Below are positions 21,902 through 31,213 of a DNA stretch of 36,194 bases, piece after piece. The stretch's first letter is position 1. Each line of letters starts with the position of its first letter. A program made the translations under genes and the position numbers. Source of the stretch: SAR324 cluster bacterium (lineage in GTDB: Bacteria; SAR324; XYD2-FULL-50-16); the NCBI GenBank assembly GCA_028280735.1, contig JANQLH010000048.1, forward strand, positions 1 to 36,194, written 5' to 3'. Under the pieces are notes generated by a model, which saw only the letters and a list, made by a program, of their open reading frames with translations, was not told the DNA's origin and made no database searches.

Positions 21902-23806
21902 TCAATTGGGTTGGTTAAACTGACTTCCCATCGCTTTGAAATTATTGATTTGCCCAGCCTTATAACGATACATCCGTAAGCGATGATGAAACAATTGGTT
22001 GTATTTGTGACGAAAACTTTGCATATCGGTTAATATCTCAATGGCTCTGCGATACTCACCGGATAAACCAAGATAAAAGCTATAGGCATTGGAGAGTTCC
22101 AAGTCTCGACGCCAGATGTTGAGCCCCTGACCCAGCAACCTGATCGCTTCACGAATTTTTCCGGTCCTGGCATAGCTGTCAGCTAATTTTAAATGGACTC
22201 TGCCCTCTCCCTGCGGTGATGCTAAATGTTTTTTTAAAATCGATGGTATCTTTTCCAGACGATTGGTTGCTTCAAAAAGAGTCGCCCTGGTAAGCGCAAT
22301 TTTTAAATGGCCCGGTGCAACCAGTTCAACATCTTTTAACCTTTTTTCCGCTTGTTCCGTATTTCCCTGGCGAATTTCCATTTCGGCAATTTCAGTCTCT
22401 ACATCGACTTCATAAATATGCTTGCGGGCATGATTAAAAAGCTCAAGCGCTTTTTTAAAATCCATCTCAGCCTTGGCCACCCTGCCCTGCAAAAAGGAGA
22501 CTTTAGGATTCGTCTGATCGAGACTGAAATGCTTCAATAGTTCTTTTGCCGTATTAATCTCATTGTTATCCAAAAGGTTTTCAATATATTCCAACCTTAA
22601 CTCAATATCGTAAGGCGATGTTTCAAAAGCCTTTTTCAGAGACCAGCGAGAACCAATCATGTCTCTTTGAGCTTTTAAAATAAATGAAAGTTCATAGTAA
22701 CATCCTGCAAACTCGGGATCTTTGTCGATACAAGTCTGCAAATAGTTTTCAGCCTGAAAAAGCCTGCCTTTTTGTTTTTCCAGCCTAGCAGCCATCAACA
22801 AAAGTTCTACAGAATCGACGCCGGTTTTCAACAACTGATCTATCCTTTTTTCGATACTGGAATCCGGACCTATTCTTTGTTGTATTTTTAAACTAAAAAT
22901 ATCTGATTTTATTGAAGGGTTTTGGATTTTCTTAACCAAATTTGACGCTTTGGTAAATTCTCCACTTTTGAAGTGAAGGTCCGCTAAGGCAAGGATTATT
23001 TCTTGCGAGTCATTTCCGTATTTGCTTAACCAATCATTCAACAATGCTTGGGATCTCCTCGTTTCACCAATAAATTCATACATTCCGGATAGCAATAACG
23101 TGCCCTGAATCGATTTTGGGTTGGATAACAAGACCTTCCGGTATTTGACAATTAAATCTTTGACCAGTAAGGCAGGGTCTTCTTGTGTCCCGGTATCCTG
23201 GACAGAGACACTTTCGCTATCAGGCTTGTTTTCATTTTTTGTATCAACACCGTTCATTGAGTTTCTAACCTGCAGAAACCTGATTTCCGTAAACAAAGTC
23301 TGGGCGTCAAAATAAAGGGGCTCAATACTTATGGCTGTTTCCAATTGAGCCAGTGCCTGGTCAGTCTCGCCCATGGCTTGATAAGATAAAGCCAGTATGT
23401 AATATGCTTCTAAGTTGTTGTTATTTAGAAGCAGAGCATTTAACAACTGGTTAGTAGCCTTAAAATAGTTTGATTCGGCGAAGGATATTTTTCCTGCGAG
23501 TAAGCGATAGGAGTCAAACTGTGGTTCGATTAAAATGGCTTTACTGATTTCTTTGGAAGCTTGTTTATGATTGCCTGATTTATAAAGAGCAGTTGCAAGC
23601 CTGAACAACAGTTCATCGTTTTGGGGATCATCTTTTACCGCTTGTTCGTAATTGGAAATAGCTTGATCTATCTTACCGTCAGCTATCAAGAATTCGTTTG
23701 TACTGACTATAGATGAGCCGGAACAACCGCCGTAAAATCCACTCATAAGAAGGACTATGACCAGGTAGATAATAAGTCTCCGGTTAATTTGTTTATCCTC
23801 AACCAT
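21902..23806 (-). CDS. TPR-repeat lipoprotein
   Basis: A 634-residue protein built of many tetratricopeptide-like helical repeats, clearest in the N-terminal 150 residues and scattered to the end. The ATG at 23806 is preferred over 23851 because it places a lysine/arginine-rich start and a hydrophobic helix (about 11-24) at the N-terminus, followed by Cys28 in YGGC, a weak lipobox with Tyr at -3. It also removes an overlap with the upstream gene, leaving 13 bases. An outer-membrane lipoprotein exposed to the periplasm is the likely form. TPR proteins act as scaffolds; the partner is unknown, but the neighbours are lptD and envelope genes. It shows no catalytic motif. Confidence 0.85.
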   Translation of the reverse strand: MVEDKQINRRLIIYLVIVLLMSGFYGGCSGSSIVSTNEFLIADGKIDQAISNYEQAVKDDPQNDELLFRLATALYKSGNHKQASKEISKAILIEPQFDSYRLLAGKISFAESNYFKATNQLLNALLLNNNNLEAYYILALSYQAMGETDQALAQLETAISIEPLYFDAQTLFTEIRFLQVRNSMNGVDTKNENKPDSESVSVQDTGTQEDPALLVKDLIVKYRKVLLSNPKSIQGTLLLSGMYEFIGETRRSQALLNDWLSKYGNDSQEIILALADLHFKSGEFTKASNLVKKIQNPSIKSDIFSLKIQQRIGPDSSIEKRIDQLLKTGVDSVELLLMAARLEKQKGRLFQAENYLQTCIDKDPEFAGCYYELSFILKAQRDMIGSRWSLKKAFETSPYDIELRLEYIENLLDNNEINTAKELLKHFSLDQTNPKVSFLQGRVAKAEMDFKKALELFNHARKHIYEVDVETEIAEMEIRQGNTEQAEKRLKDVELVAPGHLKIALTRATLFEATNRLEKIPSILKKHLASPQGEGRVHLKLADSYARTGKIREAIRLLGQGLNIWRRDLELSNAYSFYLGLSGEYRRAIEILTDMQSFRHKYNQLFHHRLRMYRYKAGQINNFKAMGSQFNQPN

Positions 23807-23819
23807 TGGTATCCATTCG

Positions 23820-24635
23820 TTATTGATTCTCGGGAAAAACTTCAGTGACAATTATTCTCTCGGATTCATTTCCAAAACGATCCACATGAGCAGCATAGAG
23901 CCTGCTTTTTTGGAATGACACATTGGCAAATCCCGAGATCAGAGGGTGATCATTCAATTTTTCGGATAAGATTAATTGGTCTGGCTGATCCGATTGATAA
24001 AGATTCACTCCGTAGTATTGGGTTACTTCCCTTCCAAAATTGTTCTTGTGAACTGTTCTGTAGATTCTTTCGACTGGTTTTGTCCATCTCAGGATTATGT
24101 TCATCTTTCCGGAAATGTCATCTTGATTCTGCTTAACAATTGTTATCTTTGGTTTGGGAATGCGTTCTGCTTTAATCGGCCGGATTTTTTCGGAATCTTC
24201 AGAGATTAAACCTGAACTTAAGCGATAGCCAAGGGTAAAATAGTGCAGCTCAAGGGTTTGCCATTTGCTGTGAATTGATTCCTTAAATAATACTGAATAG
24301 GTTTTTCCCGATGACCGAAACAAAATTGACCCTTCTTTATCGGTATCCTTTGGCGAAAACTCCACAGTGTAAAACGCTTTGGTTTGGCAGTACCTGCAGG
24401 TTTCCGTTTGCCTGAATACCTTCAGGAAATAGGTTGTACCTTCCAAATCCTCGGACCTAAGATCGATTTCCCAATTAATCCGCAACCAGCTGCCATGATA
24501 GTTCGGTTGTTGCACCTTTATTTTGGGAAGCGCCAATTCAGGCTGTTCATAGGGAACCGGAGCCGTTTTCTTTCCGCAAGCACCAATCACAAAGATTATA
24601 AGCAGATAAATCGGTATCAGATAGTTATGTTTCAT
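23820..24635 (-). CDS. LptM-like N-terminus lipoprotein with FN3-like body
   Basis: A 271-residue lipoprotein. The signal helix ends in the lipobox IGAC with Cys20, and the mature protein starts CGKKTAPVPYEQPE, close to the CGxKGPL.P motif of LptM (YifL), a lipoprotein that helps mature LptD in E. coli. The rest holds probably two beta-sandwich, fibronectin-III-like domains with a CxxC pair (CRYC). The start ATG overlaps the preceding stop codon in ATGA, so it is translationally coupled to the barrel protein gene. Proteins with this start and FN3-like bodies are common in deltaproteobacteria but not characterised. A role in LptD assembly is inference from the N-terminus and the operon. Confidence 0.8.
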   Translation of the reverse strand: MKHNYLIPIYLLIIFVIGACGKKTAPVPYEQPELALPKIKVQQPNYHGSWLRINWEIDLRSEDLEGTTYFLKVFRQTETCRYCQTKAFYTVEFSPKDTDKEGSILFRSSGKTYSVLFKESIHSKWQTLELHYFTLGYRLSSGLISEDSEKIRPIKAERIPKPKITIVKQNQDDISGKMNIILRWTKPVERIYRTVHKNNFGREVTQYYGVNLYQSDQPDQLILSEKLNDHPLISGFANVSFQKSRLYAAHVDRFGNESERIIVTEVFPENQ

Positions 24636-25312
24636 AGCCTCACCAGAAAACTTAATCCCAATTGGTTTGAGAAATAAGTACCATTCGTTTGCTTTGGCGA
24701 TTGTTGATTAGACCAATGTAAATACAAATAATCGGTGATAAAGAACTTGAAGCTACTTCTTATAAATGGATTGGTTGAGCTCAAATCTTCTTCGTCGCTG
24801 CCTCTTAAACTACCGTCTGCAGTATAGTCCAAGGTATATTGTGTATGGGAGTACCCTGCACCCAAATCGAAATAAAGGTAATGAGCGATTATGGTGAATG
24901 AATAGCCGATAAACAGGTTGTGGTTTTGAAATTCGATGAGATTGTAATCTTTCTCCTTGTATACAACGACTTCTTGAAAGCGAAAAGAACTTTCAAAATA
25001 ACTGTAATCAATGACAATTTTTTTGAATGTGCAGCCAATTCTGAAAAACGGTGAATCAAATAAGTCCGTGTGTGGAAGATAATAATCATCTGTTTTTATT
25101 GAGTGAACTGCTTCATCTTCAACTGTAAATACAATACCTTGTGCTCCTGTACCGGAAGAACAAAATGAAGCATTTTCAATTAAACGCACCCTGTCTCGAT
25201 TGAGCTCCGGTAGTTTTTCTACCTGTTCTTGCGCACCCGTTTCCGCCACGCAAACCAATATCAACGCCATCGAGACAGCAATTTTTTTGATAAAAGAAAC
25301 ACCTGAGTTCAT
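24632..25312 (-). CDS. predicted outer-membrane beta-barrel protein
   Basis: A 226-residue exported protein from the ATG at 25312; an upstream start at 25339 would overlap lptD and displace the signal peptide. Residues 1-27 form a signal peptide ending in TGAQEQ. The mature part alternates polar and hydrophobic residues in strands with many Tyr and Phe, for example YLYFDLGAGYSH and YLYLHWSNQ, and ends in LSFLVRL. This fits a small outer-membrane barrel of about eight strands. No family is recognised. It lies seven bases after lptD and overlaps the next gene by four bases, so it belongs to an envelope-assembly operon. Confidence 0.78.
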   Translation of the reverse strand: MNSGVSFIKKIAVSMALILVCVAETGAQEQVEKLPELNRDRVRLIENASFCSSGTGAQGIVFTVEDEAVHSIKTDDYYLPHTDLFDSPFFRIGCTFKKIVIDYSYFESSFRFQEVVVYKEKDYNLIEFQNHNLFIGYSFTIIAHYLYFDLGAGYSHTQYTLDYTADGSLRGSDEEDLSSTNPFIRSSFKFFITDYLYLHWSNQQSPKQTNGTYFSNQLGLSFLVRL

Positions 25313-25319
25313 ACCGCTG

Positions 25320-27704
25320 CTATTGAATGTCATAATCATCCTGGAGTTTTAGTTCTCCAAAACCGGAGGAACTGGCATTGGGAACAAGCGGTAAAGAAAA
25401 TGTTATGGTAAATTTCCTATCCAGATATTCCTCGGTAACCGAATCCACCTCTCTTTCCTTGACCTTTTCCGAATAACTTGTGGTAAAGGTATAGCACGGG
25501 TGTTGATAGGCCAAAATCGCGGAGAATTCTGTCAGAATTCTATCAAGCCGTCTCGTGCCGGTCGACTCAGTAAACCTGGTAGCTGATTTGGAACGAGACT
25601 GATCCCATTTTCCTGAGGCGGTTAATTTCAATCTGTCAGCTATTGGAAAAGCATTCGTAATTTCAAAGGTCTGTGCCCCGGGATGACTTTTATTATCCAG
25701 GTCCTTGTACAAGGTTTCATTATCTATATATGACAAGTTGAATTCACCACCATCCAGATATTTTGAGTGTAAGGTGATTCTGGTTTCTTGAATTCTGCCT
25801 AGCTGATGATTGTACCTGTAAAAGAGATTACCGCTTAGTCTGTCGGTAGGACTTAAGGATGCGGATATTCTCAATGGCAATTGTTTTTCTCCTATTTCCA
25901 CTTCCGGGTCCGTTGGATGATGGTCTACACAAAATTGATCAGGATCTGACGGTGAATCGGCACAGTTTTCCGAATTCAAATCATAAGGTTGAATTAAGGA
26001 AAGTTGAAAGAAATTTCTCACTTTGTTTGTTGCGAGATTTTTTACCTTGTAAACAGTGTCGAGTTGATAAGTCAGACTTTTCTTACTCGTTGTGGTGCTG
26101 ACAATTCCAAAACCACTGGGTGTTTCCTGTGGAACATCTTCGATTTCCGAATAGATAACCCGGGGAATAAACGAGAGTTTGGCTGTTTTTTGATTCCTCG
26201 AGTTTAAAAAATACCTGAAGATCTCAAAATTAACTTCCAACTCCCTGGAATCAACTTTCCAACCAAATTCATTTAAATTTTCCTCAATGTCTGCGCTGGT
26301 ATCTTCACTACTTCTATAGTCGTAGCTTGGTTTATAGCGGTAATAGGTTCTTGTTGCAGACGGTTTTAGATTCAAAAAATCAATGTTAAAGGGAGACGAT
26401 ACTTTGACTTTTGCTGTGGTTGCTTCCGCGTCCCATCCATACATCCTGTCATACTGGGTCCAACTGCCGTTCAATGAAACAGAGACAGGACTACCAAGAA
26501 GTGTTGAATACTGTTGATTGACATTAACTTCCGGATGCTTATTGGCAACCGATTCCTCATCTGTGGTTGTGTCGTAGACAGAGGTTTGGGTGAAGGTATT
26601 GATCGTGCTGTAAGCCACCGAAAAACTGCCGTTGGGAATTGGGTAGGAAATATCTGCGGATTGCTTGAATTGCGTGGAAAGATTCTCAGTAGAGTTAAAA
26701 TATTCCTTATCTACCTCATTGTCGCTGCGTTTTAATAATTCCAGGTTAAGGGTTCCTCCCAAGAAAATACCTTGCTTGTGATTAAATAGGTATGAATAGC
26801 GCTTCGGCTGCAAATCAAATTCATCTGAAGTAGCATCTAGATTTCCAAGGTCTTCCGCTTCCAGGTCTCTGTCTTGGATCGATTCATCCAGATACCAGCC
26901 TTTGAGTTGTCCCTTCATGTCTTCGATAAAAGCATATTGGTAATCCAACTCCAGGCCTGTTCCTCGACGCTCTATTAAATCCGCTGTGACAGTGAGATCA
27001 TGATCCCTGTCTATTGCTATGAAATAAGGTATCTCAAGTCGGCTACCAAACGCTTTGGTTTCATCTGAACCGCTATGGTGTGAAAAACGAGGAGCAAGAA
27101 AACCGGTTGACCGTTTATCCTTGGTTGGCCAGGAGATAAACGGTGTATAAAACATAGGAACAGAATAAAGATAAAGAACTGAATTTACTGAGTATGCAAA
27201 GTTATCAACCTGGTATACAATCTGGGAACTGCTCAATTCCCAGGCTTTATCTTGTGGGTTACAGGTCGTTATCTCACCGTTGTATAATTTGAATGTATCG
27301 GTGCTGATTGCTTCAATTCTCTCCGCTTTTCCATACACCACGTTTTTTTGATCAAAAAAAGTAGCGTTATAAAGCGAATACAAAGATTCATCGAGGTCTA
27401 ACTCCGCCTTGTTGGCTGTGAGAATCATGTCTTTAGTGTAAATGATAACATCGCCGGTAATGAGCATCTTTTTGGTCCGTTCCTGATACTCGGCTGATGT
27501 CCCTGAGACAGTCAGGTTCTGAAGTCTGACTCTCGGCTCATCAAAAACAAATGTTTGTGTGGTTTGATCAAAAGATGAAGAAGCATATTCGATTTGAATA
27601 TCGTTTTCCTGGGCGAAAACTTGAATGGAGGTGAGAAGTAACAGTAAACCTGGAAGAAGAATCAAATAACAAAAGACCTTTGGATTCTTCTTCCCAAAAT
27701 TCAT
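25320..27704 (-). CDS. lptD: LPS-assembly outer-membrane protein LptD
   Basis: A 794-residue LptD, similar to E. coli (784). The ATG at 27704 is chosen over a TTG at 27725 because it starts a clear signal peptide (residues 1-32, ending VFAQ). An OstA/LptA-like periplasmic domain follows to about residue 170, including EITTCNPQDKAWELSSSQI, and a large beta-barrel fills the rest. The four mature cysteines are Cys148, a pair in NCADSPSDPDQFC, and one in HPCY. The adjacent C-terminal Cys pair of E. coli LptD is not present, so its disulphide pattern must differ. It inserts LPS into the outer leaflet together with LptE; no lptE gene is recognised here. Confidence 0.95.
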   Translation of the reverse strand: MNFGKKNPKVFCYLILLPGLLLLLTSIQVFAQENDIQIEYASSSFDQTTQTFVFDEPRVRLQNLTVSGTSAEYQERTKKMLITGDVIIYTKDMILTANKAELDLDESLYSLYNATFFDQKNVVYGKAERIEAISTDTFKLYNGEITTCNPQDKAWELSSSQIVYQVDNFAYSVNSVLYLYSVPMFYTPFISWPTKDKRSTGFLAPRFSHHSGSDETKAFGSRLEIPYFIAIDRDHDLTVTADLIERRGTGLELDYQYAFIEDMKGQLKGWYLDESIQDRDLEAEDLGNLDATSDEFDLQPKRYSYLFNHKQGIFLGGTLNLELLKRSDNEVDKEYFNSTENLSTQFKQSADISYPIPNGSFSVAYSTINTFTQTSVYDTTTDEESVANKHPEVNVNQQYSTLLGSPVSVSLNGSWTQYDRMYGWDAEATTAKVKVSSPFNIDFLNLKPSATRTYYRYKPSYDYRSSEDTSADIEENLNEFGWKVDSRELEVNFEIFRYFLNSRNQKTAKLSFIPRVIYSEIEDVPQETPSGFGIVSTTTSKKSLTYQLDTVYKVKNLATNKVRNFFQLSLIQPYDLNSENCADSPSDPDQFCVDHHPTDPEVEIGEKQLPLRISASLSPTDRLSGNLFYRYNHQLGRIQETRITLHSKYLDGGEFNLSYIDNETLYKDLDNKSHPGAQTFEITNAFPIADRLKLTASGKWDQSRSKSATRFTESTGTRRLDRILTEFSAILAYQHPCYTFTTSYSEKVKEREVDSVTEEYLDRKFTITFSLPLVPNASSSGFGELKLQDDYDIQ

Positions 27705-27739
27705 GGTGGCGGGTTTAGGAGACAAGAGAAGTGGCTTTC

Positions 27740-29632
27740 TTATTTGTCTTCCAACGACTTGAAGTATAGGTCCGCCGCTTTTTCCATTAATGCCGTGGAT
27801 CTCGGTACGAACTTGGAAGGACTTTCCAGGGTACCCTCCAACAGGCTGGCACCTTCAAACAATTGCTCGATACAATCTTTTAACATTTGATCCTGAGGAA
27901 ACTTCTCCTGAATTTTTGAAAGATTCTGAATTAAAGGATTGTCGAGATTCACTTCCATGACCTTTTTACTCGCTTGAAAGCTCTGATCCATCATTTTCAT
28001 CATCCTTTCCATATTCGCATTCATACCATCTTTTGGCGCAACCAAGGTACAGGCACTGTCAACCAGACGTTTCGACTCAATAACATCCTGTACACGATCT
28101 CCCAGAATATCCTTAAAGTATCCAAGTAGCTTTTTCTTGGCCGATTTGCTCAAATCTGAATCTTTTTTATCGTCTTCTTTCTTTTCATCCTTCAGTTTCA
28201 AGTCTGCCTTGTCGATACCAACCAGGGTTTTCTCCTGATACGTGCCGATGGAGGGCATGATGAAGTCGTCAATTTCCTCATATAGGTAAAGGACTTCAAT
28301 ATTGTTCTTTTTGAAGTATTCAATATTGGGAGAGTTTTCAATGGTCTGTTTGTCCTTGCCGTAAACATAATATATCTCTTCCTGATCGGGAGCCATGCGC
28401 TCAACGTAGCTTTTTAGAGAGGTCAGTTTATCCGAATCATTGGAAGAGTAGGCACGATAAAGCTCTATCAGTTTCTCCCTGTTGGTGAAATCCATGTGTA
28501 TACCTTCTTTGATGAAGGTTCCAAAGTCACCCCAGAAAGTGTCATATTTTTCCGTGTCTTTTTCAGACCAGTCTTTGAATTCGCCCAGGAGCTTTCTCAC
28601 GAGGTATTTGTTGATCTTTTCCATGATCACGTTTTTCTGAGTAACTTCACGGGAAACGTTCAGATCCAGATCCTCAGAATCAACAATACCTTTTACAAAT
28701 CGCAACCATTGTGGAATCAACTCTTTACAGTCATTTTGGATGAAAACTCTTTTTACATACAAGTGGATTCTGGTTTCCAAATCCTGGGTAAAAAGAAATT
28801 TATCCGGCTTTTCAGGGATAAACATGATAGCCTTGAACTGAACCGGTGCCTCTACGCTTAAATGCAGATGTGCTTTGGGATCTTCAGTGGCATTGGCAAT
28901 ATACTTAAAAAACTCATTGTATTCATCTTCCTTAACTTCTTCCTTGGGCCTTGCCCATAAAGCAGTGGATTTATTGGCTTTTTCTTCATTTAGTTCAATA
29001 GGAAAGGCGACAAAGTCAGAATATTTTTTGATGGTGCTTTCAATTCTCCATTTACCGGCGAACTCATTTGCGTCTTCCTTAAAGGTAAATGAAATGGACG
29101 TTCCCCTTTTGGGCATATCCAGGGGTTCAATAGTGAATGATCCGGTGCCTTTTGAAACCCATCGGTGACCCTGTTCGTCCTGGTAGGATCTCGTGTCAAC
29201 AGTGACTTCATCAGCGACCATAAACACAGCATAAAAACCGACACCAAATTGTCCGATCAGTTCCAGGTCTTTGCTACTGTCACCAGTCAGTTTATCAAAG
29301 AAATTACCGGTCCCGGAGCTGGCAATAGTTCCGATGTTGTTTACCAGTTCGTCACGAGTCATCCCTATCCCATTGTCGGTAATGGTAAAGGTCTTTTTCT
29401 CTTCATCCAGTTTAATATCGATCTTCAACTCAGCATCGTCCCCCAGAACCTTCGAATCAGTGAGGGAAAGAAAATGCAGTTTGTTCAATGCATCCGACGC
29501 ATTTGATATCAGCTCTCTCAGGAAAATTTCCCGGTGAGTGTATAAAGAATGGGTTATAAGGTGAAGCAGCTGAGACATTTCCGCTTGAAATTCATACTCC
29601 TGCTTCTTCGTTGCTTCTTTTGCTTCGCTCAT
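27740..29632 (-). CDS. htpG: chaperone HtpG (Hsp90)
   Basis: A 630-residue bacterial Hsp90, close to E. coli HtpG (624). The ATPase domain shows Glu40 and Asn44 in RELISNASDAL, DNGIGM (86-91) and GQFGVGFY (127-134). The middle domain has the IPQWLRFVKGIVDSEDLDLNVSRE stretch, given here only as a landmark, and the C-terminal dimerisation domain is complete. A charged Lys/Asp linker lies near 485-500. A sigma-70-like promoter is found 92-120 bases upstream. It is 35 bases before lptD, so a shared transcript is plausible. Confidence 0.97.
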   Translation of the reverse strand: MSEAKEATKKQEYEFQAEMSQLLHLITHSLYTHREIFLRELISNASDALNKLHFLSLTDSKVLGDDAELKIDIKLDEEKKTFTITDNGIGMTRDELVNNIGTIASSGTGNFFDKLTGDSSKDLELIGQFGVGFYAVFMVADEVTVDTRSYQDEQGHRWVSKGTGSFTIEPLDMPKRGTSISFTFKEDANEFAGKWRIESTIKKYSDFVAFPIELNEEKANKSTALWARPKEEVKEDEYNEFFKYIANATEDPKAHLHLSVEAPVQFKAIMFIPEKPDKFLFTQDLETRIHLYVKRVFIQNDCKELIPQWLRFVKGIVDSEDLDLNVSREVTQKNVIMEKINKYLVRKLLGEFKDWSEKDTEKYDTFWGDFGTFIKEGIHMDFTNREKLIELYRAYSSNDSDKLTSLKSYVERMAPDQEEIYYVYGKDKQTIENSPNIEYFKKNNIEVLYLYEEIDDFIMPSIGTYQEKTLVGIDKADLKLKDEKKEDDKKDSDLSKSAKKKLLGYFKDILGDRVQDVIESKRLVDSACTLVAPKDGMNANMERMMKMMDQSFQASKKVMEVNLDNPLIQNLSKIQEKFPQDQMLKDCIEQLFEGASLLEGTLESPSKFVPRSTALMEKAADLYFKSLEDK

Positions 29633-29723
29633 CTTGTCTCTTTAAATTTTAAATAGGTTAATGGTACTTGTTTTAATAACCGACTCATATTATTGGAAAA
29701 GTAAATATATTACTTAACTTTTA

Positions 29724-29752
29724 AATTTATTGTGTTTGAAAAAAGTTGTCAA
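29724..29752 (-). promoter_or_regulatory. sigma-70-type promoter upstream of htpG
   Basis: On the minus strand, a perfect TTGACA (29752-29747) and TAAATT (29729-29724) are 17 bases apart. Transcription would start near 29717, giving a leader of about 85 bases. No heat-shock sigma-32 pattern (CTTGAA with CCCCAT) is seen in the 207 bases between htpG and the neighbouring gene, so this may be the main promoter of the htpG-lptD run. Confidence 0.45.
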
Positions 29753-29839
29753 TTCTTCATACTGCTCTGTCGTGTTATTTTCAACCACTCGCACTTTTTT
29801 TTGATCTTTCATTGATCCTTTGATCAGTGCAAAAACTTT

Positions 29840-30274
29840 CTAAACATAGTGTTTTTGATTTCCCCAGTGTTTTAACGCTTCGTAGAAAAACTCCAGGTTT
29901 TCAGGATGATTATGGGCGATAGCCGCTTTGAATTCATCCATATTGCAGCTTGAAAACCATTTCTTGGTCATTTCGTATGAATTGAATTTTGAATAAATCA
30001 AGGTTAAGTTTCCTTTTTCGCCATAGATAAACACCGCTCCCGGTGACCAGGTCACACAAAATGAATTTTTGTTAGTTCCGGGCCTGCCAACGAACCAGGA
30101 TTTACTTTCTGAAGCAATAATTGTATGATCCGCAAATCCGTGTTCGGAATAATCAGAAGTCATGTTTCTCTCCGTATGCAATTGGCTGTAAGCCGTTAAA
30201 AACAAAATCTCCGTGGGTGAAATCCAGTTCACGTTATAGATTCCATCACCGTCAAACAAGACCGGTGGATTCAT
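29840..30274 (-). CDS. uncharacterised protein overlapping argC
   Basis: A 144-residue protein that I do not recognise. It starts at an ATG inside the last 23 bases of argC, in another frame, with no separate ribosome-binding site, so translation probably follows argC by coupling. It is predicted cytoplasmic and mixed alpha/beta, with a Trp/Tyr-rich first half (for example NVNWISPTE, KSWFVGRPG, FCVTWSPGAVFIYG) and a helical C-terminus. No catalytic motif is visible. The stretch from 29633 to 29839 after it contains only the htpG promoter region. Confidence 0.68.
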   Translation of the reverse strand: MNPPVLFDGDGIYNVNWISPTEILFLTAYSQLHTERNMTSDYSEHGFADHTIIASESKSWFVGRPGTNKNSFCVTWSPGAVFIYGEKGNLTLIYSKFNSYEMTKKWFSSCNMDEFKAAIAHNHPENLEFFYEALKHWGNQKHYV

Positions 30275-31202
30275 CAACAGACAACATCAAATTAAGATTC
30301 TGCACAGCAGCCCCTGATGCTCCTTTTCCAAGATTGTCCAGCCTTGATACCAACAACAGTTGCTCTTCGCCGGCAAATACCATTAAATCCAAATTATTCG
30401 TTCCATTGCAATCTACCGGGGATAAAAATCCATTTTCAAGTTGATCCATGTCGTTGAGAGCGGCAACACGGATAAACGGTTCCGACTGATAGCAACTCAT
30501 AAATGTCCTGACTATGTATGAGGGGTCCGAATCCTTTAACAAGTGCCTGTGCAGAGCAACCATGACCAGCATTCCCTGTTTTATATGAGCGACCGCCGGA
30601 ACAAACAATGGTTTATGCTTTAAGCCTGTATATAACCTCATTTCCGGCAGGTGTTTGTGAGCAAGCTGCAAAGCATACGGTCTGTATGGCCAAATCTTGG
30701 TAAAATCTTTCCGGTCTTCCTGTTCCCGGTAACTCTCAATCATCTGTCTGCCACCGCCGGAGTATCCGGATACAGCCTGGATTGTTATTGGATAATCGCT
30801 CGGAATGATACCCGCTTTCACCAAGGGAGCCGTGGCGAGGATAAACCCTGTCGGATAACAACCGGGTACACTGACCCATCGAGCAGTTTTGATTTTCTCT
30901 CGCTGCCCCGGGCTTAGTTCCGGTAATCCGTAAACCCAGTCGGGATGAACACGGTGAGCAGTACTTGCATCAAGAACTTTAACATCCCGGTTTTCGATCA
31001 AAGAAACCGATTCACGAGCCGCCTCATCCGGCAGACATAAAATGACAACATCAATAGAGTTGATTATATCTTTTTTGATGCTTGGATTTTTTCTATCAGC
31101 GTCCGCTATGTTGATCACTTCAATATCGTCACGAACACTTAGACGTTTGTTGATCTGCAAACCGGTGGTACCAGCCTGCCCGTCAATAAATACCTTGTGC
31201 AT
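30252..31202 (-). CDS. argC: N-acetyl-gamma-glutamyl-phosphate reductase, short (type 2)
   Basis: A 316-residue ArgC of the short type-2 class. It reduces N-acetylglutamyl-phosphate to the semialdehyde with NADPH, the third step of arginine synthesis. The nucleotide-binding start reads DGQAGTTGLQI (8-18), and the catalytic cysteine is Cys115 in VPGCYPTGF. YSGGGRQMIE follows, and HKHLPEM includes the conserved active-site histidine region. No other arginine gene is near. It lies 11 bases after a sigma-54 regulator gene, an unusual position. Confidence 0.93.
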   Translation of the reverse strand: MHKVFIDGQAGTTGLQINKRLSVRDDIEVINIADADRKNPSIKKDIINSIDVVILCLPDEAARESVSLIENRDVKVLDASTAHRVHPDWVYGLPELSPGQREKIKTARWVSVPGCYPTGFILATAPLVKAGIIPSDYPITIQAVSGYSGGGRQMIESYREQEDRKDFTKIWPYRPYALQLAHKHLPEMRLYTGLKHKPLFVPAVAHIKQGMLVMVALHRHLLKDSDPSYIVRTFMSCYQSEPFIRVAALNDMDQLENGFLSPVDCNGTNNLDLMVFAGEEQLLLVSRLDNLGKGASGAAVQNLNLMLSVDESTGLV

Positions 31203-31213
31203 GTTGCTTTTTC

